A stretch of 64,000 bases of DNA, taken from contig NC_081555.1 of NCBI RefSeq assembly GCF_963082655.1, forward strand, positions 177,180,944 to 177,244,943, read 5' to 3'. The notes under the pieces were generated by a model. It was not told the DNA's origin and ran no database searches. It worked only from the letters and a program-made list of their open reading frames with translations. Both the position numbers and the translations under genes were made by a program. This document shows, one piece after another, positions 23,321 to 34,245 of this stretch. This stretch comes from Stomoxys calcitrans (taxonomy: Eukaryota; Arthropoda; Insecta; Diptera; Muscidae). Numbering within the stretch: the stretch's first letter is position 1; each line of letters begins with the position of its first letter.

Positions 23321-23965
23321 ATGGAAAAATTAGAAATGCTTGGTGTCATTAAATATTTACATAAAAAAGGTTTATTGGGACAAAAAATTCATAGTGATAT
23401 GGTGAATGTGTTAGGTGAAAGTGCTCCTTCATATGGAACAGTAAAAAATTGGGTGACTGAATTTAAACGTGGTCGTACAAGCATTGAAGATGAACCACGT
23501 AGCGAACGTAGGACGTCCAAAAACAGCAGCAACAACAGAAATTGTAGCCAAAGTGCATGATATGGTATTAAATGATCGATGAATAAAAGTGCGTGAAATA
23601 GCTAATATCATGGGCATCTCAAATGATCAAGTCCATTTAATTTTGCATGAAGAACTATAGATGAAAAAGGTGGGTGCCGCATTTGTTAACAGTCGACCAA
23701 AAACGCATAAGAATGAACATTTCTCAAGCTTGTTTGAATAGTTTTAAGCGAAATAAAATGGATTTCGTTTAACAAATGCAAATTAACATCCACCACTATA
23801 CTCCAGAGACAGAAGAACAATCCAAACAAAGGACTGAAGCTGGAGGAAGTGCCCCAAAGAAGGCAAAAACAATTCAATCGGCTGGTAAGGTTATGGCAAC
23901 GGTTTTTGGGACTTCAAAGGTATTTTATTGATTGACTATCTGCAAAAGGGTCAAACAATTGAGAG
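23321..23965 (+). pseudogene. mariner transposase relic
   Basis: ATG at 23321 opens a frame containing GESAPSYGTVKNWVTEFKRG, the helix-turn-helix region of mariner transposases. A frameshift near 23512 moves the next part (RPKTATTEIVAKVHDMV) into another frame. Stops follow at 23580 and 23658. Further degraded pieces include REIANIMGISNDQVH and, near 23790-23965, HHYTPETEEQ-like and ATVFWDFKGILLIDYLQKG-like stretches spread over several frames. The catalytic triad cannot be read as intact. The 3' end is cut at the Helitron junction near 23970. Confidence 0.85.
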
Positions 23966-23984
23966 AAAAAAATGTTTAGGTTGT

Positions 23985-24669
23985 GAGGTATTTAGGGGGT
24001 AGGGCGGCGTCCCCCAAACACTTGATCCCACATTTGCAATACCAAATTCGTTTCATTGTAGCGCCTTATTACCATAGCCGGCAAGTATGTCTGGTTTGAG
24101 GGGTTTTTTTAGTGGTGGGCCCTGGAAAAATATCAGCTTATTTGATTCCCAATTTGCCAATGTTATTAAATACGAACTATTAGGGGGATGTTATGGGGTT
24201 GGGACGACCCCCAGACACTTGGTCCCGAATGTTGATTTCATATTCGTGCTCTTCCCCCAAATATTTTCCATAGTTGGCAATATATATCCAGTTTTGAGGG
24301 TGTTTAGGCGTGCACGGACACCGAGAGACTTGGTTCTGAAAAAAAATTAGATTCGTCCACTACTCTTAAATACCTTTTATATGAGCCCCATATAGTCATG
24401 ATTGGCGGGTTTTGGGGATGGGGCTGCCCACCTCAAATTTATATACCAAAATTGTGTACCAAGATCTGGCGTTTTTGAAAATTTGGGTAAAAGCGAGTGC
24501 CCGCACCCCCTTTAGAAGTCAAAAAATGTAGTACCCCAGTTTACCCACAGGATCATTCTACACCCTCTGTGAAAATTTCAAGAAGCCGTTTCAGCCTGTT
24601 CAGGCATTTTGAATCTATTCGAAACATACAAACAAATAAACAGACATAGATATATTTATATATGTAAGA
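23985..24669 (-). mobile_element. Helitron-like element, 3'-truncated, - strand
   Basis: Contains the 'ttgagtcccatat...' and 'tggggtgggg(c)g..cccccaaacacttg' units seen at 35566-37970. Toward the right it shows 'ttcagcctgttcaggcattttgaatctattcg', the worn form of the shared 5' region. The right end '...tatatatgtaaga' gives a 5'-TC terminus on the - strand at 24669. The left boundary is against the mariner relic. Confidence 0.6.
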
Positions 24670-25721
24670 CTAGCCGAATCGGCTGGGTGGGGACACTTCG
24701 CCCTGAATGCGGATGAACGCATTCGAATCCTGGCGAGAACATCGAACAAAGCGGTGTTTATCCCCTCTCAATGTTGGCGACATTTGCGAGGTACAATGCC
24801 ATGCATAGTCATTTAAAAAAATTTCCCCAAAGCGGTGTCGCACTGGTGGATGCCGTTCATACTCGGCTATATAAAAAGGTCCCTTATCATTGAGTTTAAA
24901 CTTAAATCGGAAAGCACTCATTGAGAGAATTTGCCCCTTCTCGGTTCCTGGTGGTAATGTTCTCATTTGGGGAGGGATGACACCTCAGACATTTCGACTC
25001 AAATATGTATATCAAATTCGTGCTGCACTTCCAAATCCCTTTAATTGGAGCTCCATATTTCCATGGCCGCTAAATATGAATCGTTTGGAGGGTGTTTTGG
25101 CGCTGGGGCGGCCACCGGCACTTTACACTGAAAATAGATATCAAATTCGTTCTTTATTCCCAACGGAAATTAAGTTCAGTTTAGGGGGTGCTTTAGGGCG
25201 TACCCTAAAACACTTGGCAACTCAAATACCTTTCGTTTGAAACCAATATTGTCATAATGGGTCAAATAACCTATTTGATGTTTCTTTAGGAGGAAAAGCG
25301 CAAATTTTAATGTCATATTCGAAATCTACTCCCTAATACCTTCCATTTGAGTCCCGTATAGCCATAGTCAGCTAATACGCCCACTCGGGGTATTTGGGGG
25401 GGAACTCCAATTACTTGGACCTAATGTTTTATGCCATATTTGTAATATATTGCCTAAAACCTTTCATTTGAGTCCCATATTGACATGAACTTCGAATATA
25501 TCTGTTTAGAGAAGATTAGGTGTTGGGGAGGGCCCGCTGGGCATAAGGGGGAGGGTCCCTCCCCCTTCCGAAACCGAAAATATATATAGCGTATGTTTCC
25601 TTCCAGAGCAACCTACACAATATGCGAAAATTTCAAGGTAATCGGTTTTGCCGTTTTTGAGTCTATACGGAACAAACAAACAAACATACAATCAAACTCA
25701 ATTTGAATTTTATATATAAGA
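24670..25721 (-). mobile_element. Non-autonomous Helitron with both termini
   Basis: On the - strand the element starts 5'-TCTTATATATAAAATTC at 25721 and ends CTAG-3' at 24670. Just before the CTAG is a short palindrome (AGCCGATTCGGCT). Helitrons begin TC, end CTRR after a hairpin, and insert between A and T. The interior has repeated 'cctttcatttgagtcccatat' units and no helicase gene, so it would depend on another element. A SINE fragment lies inside at 24690-24960. Confidence 0.7.
24690..24960 (+). repeat. tRNA-derived SINE, 5'-truncated
   Basis: Holds 'cattcgaatcctggcgaga' (B box region), 'tttgcgaggtacaatgccatg', 'gtgtcgcact' and 'actcggctatataaaaagg', in the same order as the full copy at 34246-34563. 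The 5' A-box region is missing. The copy is nested in a Helitron. Confidence 0.75.
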
Positions 25722-25729
25722 TTAAAAAA

Positions 25730-26980
25730 AAAAAAAGATTTTAAAAATATAACAATTTTTCCTATTTTAATTTTAATTGTGTGTTATGAATCTTCTTCAA
25801 AAAAAAAAAACCTAATTTATTTACTGTAACAAAATTTGAACTTTTTCTGTTCTAAGAAAACATAATTTCCTAAAATAATACTCTGCTTTGTGCTTTGAAT
25901 CATTTTTCCTATATTCATTCTTAAAAAAAAAAAAGCAATATCATTTCTTAATTCCAAGAAATGCAAATGTGGAAAATAACGTCATGCATTTAAATGTCGT
26001 TATTAAATTATCATTACCTCCTATTGTTGATTCCTTTTTTGTTGTGGAAATGCCATTCATTCATTTGAACAGTCAACGCATACACACATCAACTGTTTTT
26101 CCCTGCGGAGTGACACCTTGGCCAGCTAAAACCTCAAGTCACAGTTTCATTCAAAATGTTTTACAGTTCAAACGTTTCCTTTTTTCTCTCTAAAGCTGAT
26201 AAAAGATTGACAATATGGTATTTTTCATTTGACCACAGGGGAAAATCTCAAAAACAATGCCATTATATGCTTGCCCACCAGTTAGCCCATTGGGTGGTTT
26301 TGTTGATCACTAAGCGTGGGAGCGTTTTATGAATGAAACCCCAACAAATGTCAATAAAAACGCTTTTCTTTATTTTGGAACAACTCAAACAGAGATAAGT
26401 CGTTATCGATCCCAAAAAATAAGGCTTAACAGCTCTCTTGTTTGTGGCTGTTAACAATAAATCGAACTTAAACTGGGTTTGCTCTGTTATGCTGATAATA
26501 AATAGGCATTTAATGCTTAGATTAGATAGTTCCCATCTCGTTTTCATTAAAAAGCCTATACAAGTCAATTGAACATCAACAACGTTCAACCATTATCACA
26601 TGCACACCCTTAGACTATTCTTTCGGATAACAACGGCTAAAGTTTATTTGTTTTTAGTTAAATAGCCGTAAAGGCGTAAACGAGTTTCATGAAGTACAAG
26701 GGTTAGGCTTTTTTTAACAAGTTTTATTCTAAAGCAACAATTCAATAAAACAAAATTAAAAAAAATACAATACAATGCAATACAATTTCAATGAAATTTC
26801 CTGTAAAAAAAAATTTTAAATGATTTTTTTTCTAATACAAACATTTAATGCAATTTTCTCCAAGCATAAAATTTCAATTTAATATTCTCTGATAGCAAAA
26901 TGTCAATGAAACTTTCTCTAGAGACAAATTATTTTAATGAAATTTTCTCTAACTTCAAAATTTACATAAACCTTTCTCTA
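25730..26980. other. Intergenic, no gene seen
   Basis: AT-rich. The 101-residue + frame at 25888-26193 and the 108-residue - frame at 26263-26589 lack any recognised domain, signal peptide or splice context. Confidence 0.45.
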
Positions 26981-26984
26981 AAGA

Positions 26985-27085
26985 CATACGGCCCTATTCA
27001 CAAAAATTAATGTAGATTTGAAATAGGTTTATTTGACATATTTCCTTTATAGAACTGTCAAATAAACCTATTTTAAGGCGTTCAA
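26985..27085. repeat. Small hairpin MITE, copy 2, with perfect 18-bp arms
   Basis: AAATAGGTTTATTTGACA at 27021-27038 pairs perfectly with its inverse at 27056-27073 across a 17-bp loop. The flanks ('aatgtagatttg' and 'aaggcgtt') match the inverted copy at 16541-16648. Confidence 0.7.
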
Positions 27086-27258
27086 CCTTTATAGTGATTT
27101 CGACAGACGTTCGGACATGGCTAGTTCGAATCAGAATGTCGAGAGGATCCAGAATATATATACTTTATGGGATCACAGATTAATATTTCGAGGTGTTACA
27201 AACGGAATGACCAGATTAGTATACCCCCATCCTATGGTGGTGGGTATAAGAAAGGTGT
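27086..27258 (+). repeat. Palindrome-headed repeat, tail fragment
   Basis: Matches the last part of 57748-58152. Shared stretches are 'ggctagttcgaatcagaatg', 'atttcgaggtgttacaaacg' and the terminal 'atggtggtgggtataa' at 27234-27249. Confidence 0.7.
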
Positions 27259-27261
27259 TCA

Positions 27262-27480
27262 TTTAGCCATAATCCTGAACCAATTCATGTTGTGCCACAA
27301 TAGGTGCACAACCGTCATTCAGTGCGATTTCAAAGTCCAGACATTGCAATTGCTTGTTAGAAGCCCTATCAGATTACTTCATTTTGGTGAATAGCACCAA
27401 CTTTATCTTTCAGGGGTTGACGTCATTGGCCATTGGCCAATCTTGGCAGCATACTACATGCTTTCTAAACGACCACACAT
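27262..27480 (-). pseudogene. Non-LTR retrotransposon RT relic
   Basis: On the - strand, in one frame, it encodes a stretch with MANDVNP and then KIKLVLFTKMK. This matches the segment that follows the YADD motif in insect LINE RTs (…VNPSKTELVLFT…). The surrounding DNA resembles 7546-7760, so both probably come from one LINE family. Confidence 0.6.
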
Positions 27481-27484
27481 TTTT

Positions 27485-28025
27485 TATGAAATTTTGCACA
27501 CATATTAGGATGTCAAATAAAAGACCTCGTTCAAAATCTTTTTAAGATCCGACTAAAATTGTGGCTTCTACAGCTTTAAAATACCATATCGGATAAAAGA
27601 TATATGTAGGAGCAATATCTTAATCTGGACCGATTTCACATATAAGAACGTCAAATAAAACACCTCCTCAAAAATTTTATAAAAATCGGACCAAAATTGT
27701 GGCTACTACAGCCTTAAAAGGCCATATCGGATGAAAGTTATATATGGAAGCTGTCTAAATTTCAACCGCTTTTTTCAAAATCAATAGCGTTCGTCCTTGG
27801 GCCAAAGAAGTGACATGAGCAAAATTTCATGACAAGCGGACAATAAATGCCTGGTGTACCTTGATCACAAGAATACATGGACAGAAAGAGAGACTGGCGG
27901 ATATAGCTAAATCGAATCAGGAAACGATTCTAAGCCGATCGGTATACTTGTCAAGCCCTTCTCCTGCTTAGCGTTACAAACAAATGCACAAACTTCTAAT
28001 ACCCAGTGGTGTAGGGTATAAAAAT
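27485..28025 (+). repeat. Interspersed repeat with 'atcggataaaagatatatg' units
   Basis: Two or more units share 'cacatataggacgtcaaataa', 'aaaattgtggctactacagc' and 'ccatatcggat'. The element ends 'cccagtggtgtagggtataa' at 28001-28021, related to the ends of the palindrome-headed family. Noncoding. Confidence 0.6.
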
Positions 28026-28438
28026 GCTGACGAAGAAAATGTGAACACATTCCTTAGAAGTAGTAGTGAGTTCTATAAGCAAAATAGCAGCGACATGTCG
28101 CTGCGCCAATACAAATTTCGCTTCAATATTCAATCCCAATATTATTAAATGTTCACAAAATGAGTTTCAATCATGACATAATTACCAGGTAGAGTACCGT
28201 AAACAGCTGAATACAATTTTTTCTCGCGAAGTGCACTATCTCTCAACGAATTTTGGTTGAGTGTGTGTTTATGGTTAAGAACTGTGACACACACAAACAA
28301 CGAAAAATGGTGCGAACCAGTAACATACACAAAATCAGAGTTGCACTTATCACTGATTTTGGCAGATAGTACACTCAATATTTTGTTGTTGGGCAACTGC
28401 CACTGCCTGTAAATGAATATTTCTCGGTTTCAATGATG

Positions 28439-28564
28439 TTAAACCTCGTTTATACTGCTCATCAAATCCGGACTTAAGGCTCTCGTCAGCTGATTTTATA
28501 AAGGGAAAACAGATGATCGAGCCATTAAATCCGGATTTAAAGAGCAGAGTAAACGGGGTTTTAT
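28439..28564. repeat. Foldback MITE (about 125 bp)
   Basis: The left arm 'taaacctcgtttatactgctc' and 'aaatccggacttaa' is inverted at the right as 'ttaaatccggatttaa' and 'gagcagagtaaacggggtttt'. Arms are about 45-55 bp with several mismatches. No coding capacity. Confidence 0.6.
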
Positions 28565-28574
28565 CTTTACTGTG

Positions 28575-29430
28575 TGTTGTTGTTTGACTTTCTTTGTGTT
28601 TTGGCAAACAATGAGTTGGTCATGTTTCACAATAATTTAATAGGCATTTTCGCTGCGAATGAAGTCCACACAAGGCTTAAGGTCGAAAATGAACAGGAAA
28701 TTTTTTCTTTTTTTAATATCAAAATTTAAGGAAGTAAAAAGTCATGGCCACTTAAAGCCAAAAATCTTAGACAATATGTTGTGAGTTATTCGCAAATGGA
28801 CTTTCTGGCCGTCATTGAAATTTGTTATGATTTTGGTTTTTAACAACATAACAAATAAAAATATATTTTTGAAAAAATATTATTTATTATTAGGCCACAA
28901 AATGTGTGACGAATTTGAATATTAAAAACATGAGAAGGGGCTGGATACCCATCATGCATATGGAGAAACATGAAACAACATTTAGTAAACTATGACACAA
29001 ACATGGGAATTTTCATATTTTTAGTGCTAATTTGAAAGAAAGAAAATAAAAAGTTTTTATGAGTTGCTGCAAAATACATACAAAACAAGGCGGCATGAGC
29101 AAAGTCATGAAAAAGTGCTATAAGAAAAAAATTTTGCTTAATAAACAGTGGGAAAATCGCGAAAAAAAGTGCAAAAATAAGGAAAAACCATTGTTGAAAA
29201 AAATATTTTTTTTTCTTAGAAATGAGATTTTATATTCTTTACTTCATTGTAAAAAGATTTTTGATTATTTTTCTTTTCCATAACAAATGGGATTTGTTTT
29301 CCAATGTGGCTGAAATTTTGTACAAGATTTTTCGTTGTGACTTCTAGCAATTTTGTCAAGTATAGTCCGAATTGGTTTATTTTTTTTTTATTTTTGTTTT
29401 CCAAAAATGGAATTTATTTTCTTTGCAATA
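28575..29430. other. Intergenic, no gene seen
   Basis: AT-rich. The lysine-rich frame at 29059-29283 and Phe-rich frames near 29304-29559 are compositional and were not accepted. Confidence 0.4.
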
Positions 29431-29438
29431 TTTCCTAC

Positions 29439-30398
29439 ACTCAACGAAATTTGTTATTTAAAACAGCAAAAATGTTTGCTAAAACAGCAGTTTTTGTCTG
29501 CTGAAAATGGGAAAGCAGGCATTATTGCTGTTTCAGCAAACATAGGGCTGCTGTATTAGCAAACATTTTTTACTGCTATTTCAACTATCAAAATCTGGTG
29601 TTCTGAGTACACAAGTCTGCTGAAAAAAAAATTGTATGCGATGATTTTAATAAGTAGAATATAGCTGTAAAGAAGCCACCAGATCCATCCATTGTTATGG
29701 ATTTCGATGTGGCTGTGCTAGCTCCCTTTTTTGTCATTGCTCTACTAATGTGCATATGACTGGCATGGTTTTTTTGTATCTAAATTTAAGGAAACAATGT
29801 TATATAGAGAGTAAACATTCAGTGGTGATTATAAACATCCACTGAGATTTACATATATGTTCTTCTAAAATCCCCTTGATCATTAAGCAGCAGCCATTTT
29901 CAGCAAATAACAGACTTTTCAGCATCAATCCTTCTACTCTAAAATGTGATTTGATTTAGTGTTCCCCAAACATTCCATTGCGGAACAAATTAGAGCGAAA
30001 CTAACTTTTCACAATATCAATTGAGTGCTGTCCGATTCAAAGTTAGGCTCATTGATAAGGGGACCTCCTGTTATATGCCGAGTCCGAACGTCGTGTCGCT
30101 GAAAAGTGACATCTCTTTGTTGAGAAGTTGTACATGGCTGAAATACTCACAAATGTTGCCAGCATTTGGTGAGGGGATAACCACCGCGGAAATATGTTTT
30201 AAGGTGTTCTCGCCGGCAGGATTTGAATGCGGCCGTTTGGGCACGATAGGCGGGCATGCTAACTTATGCACCACGGTGGCTAACGTTGCAGTACTACTGC
30301 TATAATAGCAGAACTACTGCTGCAATAGCAGCAAAATTAATTACTAATATTCAGCAGACAGTGTTTGCTATTTTCAGCAAACTTTTTTCTATGAGTGT
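29439..30398. mobile_element. Foldback/MITE element rich in CTGC(T), with a SINE inside
   Basis: The left end 'cactcaacgaaatttg' is followed by 'aaaatgtttgctaaaacagc'. The right end, inverted, reads 'cactcatagaaaaaagtttg' and then 'ctgaaaatagcaaacac'. Both arms are rich in 'cagcagt' and 'gctgaaa' motifs, so the element can fold extensively. The SINE at 30013-30285 interrupts it. No coding frame. Confidence 0.55.
30013..30285 (-). repeat. tRNA-derived SINE, - strand copy
   Basis: Read on the - strand it shows 'gtggtgcataagttagcatg', 'ccaaacggccgcattcaaatcct' (worn B box), 'gttatcccctcaccaaatgc' and 'ttctcaacaaagagatgtc', in the order of the full copy at 34246-34563. Confidence 0.75.
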
Positions 30399-30419
30399 AT
30401 GGTGGTGGGTATAAAAATC

Positions 30420-30706
30420 TGCTGTTTCAACTATAAAATCAAAGTATTGTTGTTACGATGACAAATAAATTGCACTGCTTTGAGACCGTGTATATATTCG
30501 CATGAAATTTCGTATATAGTATTTTATTTTGTTTTACTCTCCCCCTTACAATACCTTAATAAAAGGAGCAGCAGATATTTTCAACAAACTACTGACTTTT
30601 TAGCAGGCAGCCTGCTGGTCTGAAATTGCAGACATTTTGCTATGACAGCAGAACTACTGCTGTAATAGCAGCAAAATTAACTGCTTACAGTCAGCAGAGG
30701 CCAGCG
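30420..30706. repeat. Second stretch of CTGC-type foldback repeat
   Basis: Repeats 'gacagcagaactactgctg' and 'taatagcagcaaaattaa', seen also at 30300-30345. The two stretches may be parts of one larger or duplicated foldback element. Confidence 0.45.
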
Positions 30707-30925
30707 AAGCGCAGAGGTTAGCATGTCCGCCTATGACGCTGAACGCCTGAAAATTTTTCACTGGTGGTTTTCCCCTCCTAATGCTGGAAACATTTGTGAA
30801 ATACTATGCCATGTAAAACTTCTCTCCAAAGATGTGTCGCACTGCGGCACGCTGTTCGGACTCGGCTATAAAAAGGAGGTCCCTTATCATTGAGCTCATG
30901 GGCAAAATTTGTATTTGTATTTTTG
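30707..30925 (+). repeat. tRNA-derived SINE, + strand copy
   Basis: Starts 'gaggccagcgaagcgcagagg', followed by 'ttagcatgtccgcctatgac', 'ctcctaatgctgga', 'gccatgtaaaacttctctcc' and 'ctcggctataaaaaggagg'. The B box is deleted: 'gaacgcctg' runs straight to 'aaaattt'. Confidence 0.75.
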
Positions 30926-30965
30926 TATATTAATTTAATCCTTTTAAATGTCTGTTCCATCATTT

Positions 30966-31728
30966 TTATACCCTTCGCCATAGGATAAGGGCTTAGGCAT
31001 AATTTATTTATCGTGATTTAGTTTGTAAAACATTCCTCTGAAACCCAAATAAAGTATATATATTCTTGATCGTCTTAACATTCCAAGTCGATTTAGCCGT
31101 GTTCGACCGTCAGTCTGTCTATCTATCGAAAGCACGCTAACTTCAGAAGAAGTAAAGCTAGGCGCTAGGAATTTTTCACAAATACTTCCTGTTGGTGTAG
31201 GTCGGTTGGGATTGTAAATGGGCCATATCGGTCCAAGTTTTAATACAGCTGCCGTATAAACCGATCTCGAATCTTGACTTCTTGAACCTCTAGACAGCGT
31301 CATTTTATCCGATGTGACTGAAATTTAGCACAAGGTGGTTTTTTTGGCTTCTTGGAACTTTATCAAGTATATTCCAAATCGATTCATAACCTGATATGTG
31401 TAGTTCAAGTAAACCGATTTCAGCTTTGACTTCTTGAAGTCACACGGTGGATGACATTTTGCATATAAAGTTTTGCTATGGCCTCCAACGGTCGTGCCAT
31501 GTATGGTCCAAATAGGTTTATAACTTTATATAGCTCCGATTTGACTGAAATTTTATACTTGGTACAATATTTTTTATGAATTCTAATAGTCATGAAAAGT
31601 AAGGTCCATCTGTATCTGTAGTTGTATCTCCTATATATTTGAAAAGTCATTCGAAGAACGTATCAAATGGCATCCATGGTGTAGGGTATATACGATTCGG
31701 CCCGGCCGAACTCAAAGGAAAATTTACT
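30966..31728 (-). repeat. Palindrome-headed repeat, near-complete, reverse orientation
   Basis: The left end 'tatacccttcgccatagg' corresponds to the tail 'atggtggtgggtata' inverted. The right end carries the perfect palindrome TTCGGCCCGGCCGAA at 31689-31703 (7-bp arms, one central base), then 'tttacttgtta'. The interior has 'ccatatcggtccaag', 'tacagctgccgtataaaccg' and similar units. Noncoding. Confidence 0.7.
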
Positions 31729-32176
31729 TGTTATGTTATGCCCATGTTTTTTGCCTTCCTGGATTTTATGACCTCTAAATAAATAGCTTTGGACACCAGA
31801 TGTACACATTTACTTCAATGGCAATCTTTGCGTGTTTACCATATTTTCCGGCAATAATTTATTTGAAAATATTCAGATTTCTTTTACGATTTGACAGTGA
31901 TTGATTAATTATCTCAAATATAAAATAAATGTTATTCTAGAATTATTTCACTCCAATTAATTTATAAGGCATTCTAAAATGATACGACTTTGAAATTTGG
32001 CGAAGTGATTTATTAGCAAAAGTTTTATGTAAACAAAAACACAAAAGCAACACATTTCAAAACAAACAATGTTTGCTAACATTTTTTTCTTGGATATGAT
32101 ATCGAAAATTAAGAAGCCATCCATTTCATGCAAAATAATCATGAGCTAACCTATTTCTGTTTTCTTTCCATTGCAG

Positions 32177-32453
32177 TTAAATCCTATCTTTGACAAGACC
32201 TTCAAAATGCCTGAATTAGCCAAAAGCCTTGTAGTGAAACTTGGCCCCAAAACATTTTTTCGCCTGCAGGAAGGTTTCTTTCACAATGACACCATCAATC
32301 GTTTCATTATTGAGGGCAATATGAGTGAATATGAGAAAGTGGAAATCGGCACAGATGCCTTCCAGGGTAACAATGGTCCATTTCCTGAAATAGCCTTTAC
32401 CAATGTATTTGCCATCATCATATTACAAAGGGCTTTCAAGCAAGCGAATTCTG
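32177..32453 (+). CDS. Membrane protein exon A (ectodomain, N-terminal part seen)
   Basis: The acceptor 'ttctttccattgcag' ends at 32176 and the donor CTG|GTGAGT follows 32453. The exon is 277 nt, enters in phase 0 and leaves one base over. It encodes extracellular sequence with hydrophobic/aspartate spacing like divergent leucine-rich repeats (LVVKLGPKTFFRLQEGFF, INRFIIEGN, IGTDAFQ). There is no signal peptide, so at least one earlier exon exists and was not recognised. The first methionine in the exon is not thought to be a start. Together the six exons give 2394 nt (797 residues plus stop). I do not recognise the fly orthologue. Confidence 0.8.
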
Positions 32454-32523
32454 GTGAGTCCTTTTATACACGAAATGATTTAAGAAAAAAAATCAAACTT
32501 CATTTTTTCTCTTTACTTTTCAG

Positions 32524-32666
32524 AAAGTTGTAAACTGAATGTGACAAATAGCAATGATGTCTTGCTATTTGAAAATTCATTTGAGAATACACAAATCAAG
32601 GGCACTTTTGTGGGCATTAAGGATTTGAGAATATCCGAAAAAGCATTTACTTCGGCACAAGCTAGG
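32524..32666 (+). CDS. Membrane protein exon B
   Basis: The acceptor 'ctttacttttcag' ends at 32523 and the donor AGG|GTAAGT follows 32666. The exon is 143 nt, completes a split codon (G|AA, Glu) and leaves in phase 0. It encodes solenoid-like repeats (LLFENSFENTQIKGTFVG, LRISEKAFTSAQAR). The repeating 'I..KAF' and 'F.NS' spacing fits divergent leucine-rich repeats. Confidence 0.85.
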
Positions 32667-33059
32667 GTAAGTTTGAAGAGATTGGGAATACACAAAAAAA
32701 ATCGTGAGGATTTTCAGAATTAAATTAAAAAAACTAAATTTTACTGCCAGGACGAATAACATTTTGTTACTCGATTTTTTCGCCAATTGAACAAAATCAG
32801 CTGTTTTTCCTCTATTTCGATGAATTTGCGAACGACACATAAGTGACAAAATTTTAGTGGATTTGGCCGTTAATATTTTATTAAGAATAAGGAATTCATT
32901 CCAAACTTTTAAACTTACAGTTTTTTAAATCTCATTTCTTCATAATTTTTTAATATTTTTTTTTTTTTTGAAATTATTCATAACCAGTGTTGCCACTCAA
33001 GAAAATTATTATTTTTTACCAAAATTAAAGAAAAATTCTACCAAACCCGACCAAAACCT

Positions 33060-34205
33060 ACCAAATGTTCTCTAGCCAAAAATGCGGTATTTGTTTTTAC
33101 AAACACCTCCAAAGATAAAGAACACATACCAACCACCATGGGACGCATTTCGTCTTTGGTTAGAAGACTTTTCAATCATATTAGGTGTGTTGGCTTCAAG
33201 GTCCGTACGTTGGTATGTTGTATTTGAATGATACAATTACCACATTAACCACGCCCGACAACCCCGTCTATTAGCTGTACTTTTTCCCAATGGATGTCTT
33301 TTCGTGTAATGACAGACTTTTTTCTGCATTTTGATATCTCTGGCTTTCTTTTTCAATTTGCAAAAATAATCTCCGATCATTGAGTTTTTCTCGAAAGAGA
33401 AACAATCGGAAATTGTGAAATTTAATGATCTTCGCCCTAACAGGCAAAATCTTAAAAATGGAAAAATTCGGCAGAGCCTGGCCGGGATCGAACCTGGGCA
33501 CACGGAGCAACAGCGAGAGCCCTTGCCCTCGTCTAGCGTTCGAATTCATTAATACAACTTCAACAAATGCACAGCATCATGTGCACTATGGAAGCAGTGT
33601 AATTGTCGCAGAATAAAGTCTGTCATTACACGATCACACATGCATTGGGAAAAAGTACAGCTAATAGACAGGGTTGGCGAGCGTGGTTAATGTGGTAATT
33701 GTATCATAGAGGCGTTTTCGCAATAAATACGACCCAAATATAACAAAACAACGCACGGTCCTTGAAGCCGTTGCTGTTGTCTAGCGCGCGAAGCCATCAA
33801 TACAACTTCCAACAGATGCACAGCATCATGTGCACCATGGAAGCAGTGTAATTGTCGCAGAAAAAAGTCTGACATTACACGAAAACACATGCATTGGAAA
33901 AAAGTACAGCTAATAGAGAGGGTTGTCGAGCGTGGTTAGTGTAGTATTTGTATCATAGAGGCGTTTTCACATTAAATGCGATTCAACGCATGGCCCTTGA
34001 AGCCATCACACCTAATATGGTTGAAAAGTACTCTTCTAACCAAAGACGATACGTGTCCCATAATGGTTGGTGTGTGTTGCGATCTCTGGGTTTCCTTTTC
34101 CATTTGCAAAGCAAATCTCCGATCATTGAGCTAGTCTCGAAAGAGAAATAAACAATTTCGAAATTTAATGATCTTCGCCCTAACAGGCAAAAAACTTAAA
34201 AATGG
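33060..34205. repeat. Composite repeat with inverted and direct copies
   Basis: The segment at about 33118-33325 ('cacataccaaccaccatggg', 'ttggttagaagacttttcaa', 'gtctattagctgtacttttt') reappears inverted at about 33860-34075. A 'ccgatcattgag....ctcgaaagagaaa' segment is repeated directly at 33372-33405 and 34117-34150. 'cacagcatcatgtgcac.atgg' and 'gcagtgtaattgtcgcagaa' are repeated directly at 33567-33615 and 33817-33862. A tRNA-like GGTTCGATCCC occurs on the - strand near 33490. The arrangement is a mosaic in the intron between exons B and C. Confidence 0.6.
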
Positions 34206-34245
34206 GAAGATTAGGAAAATTTGGCAATCCATTTGGAACACATCG

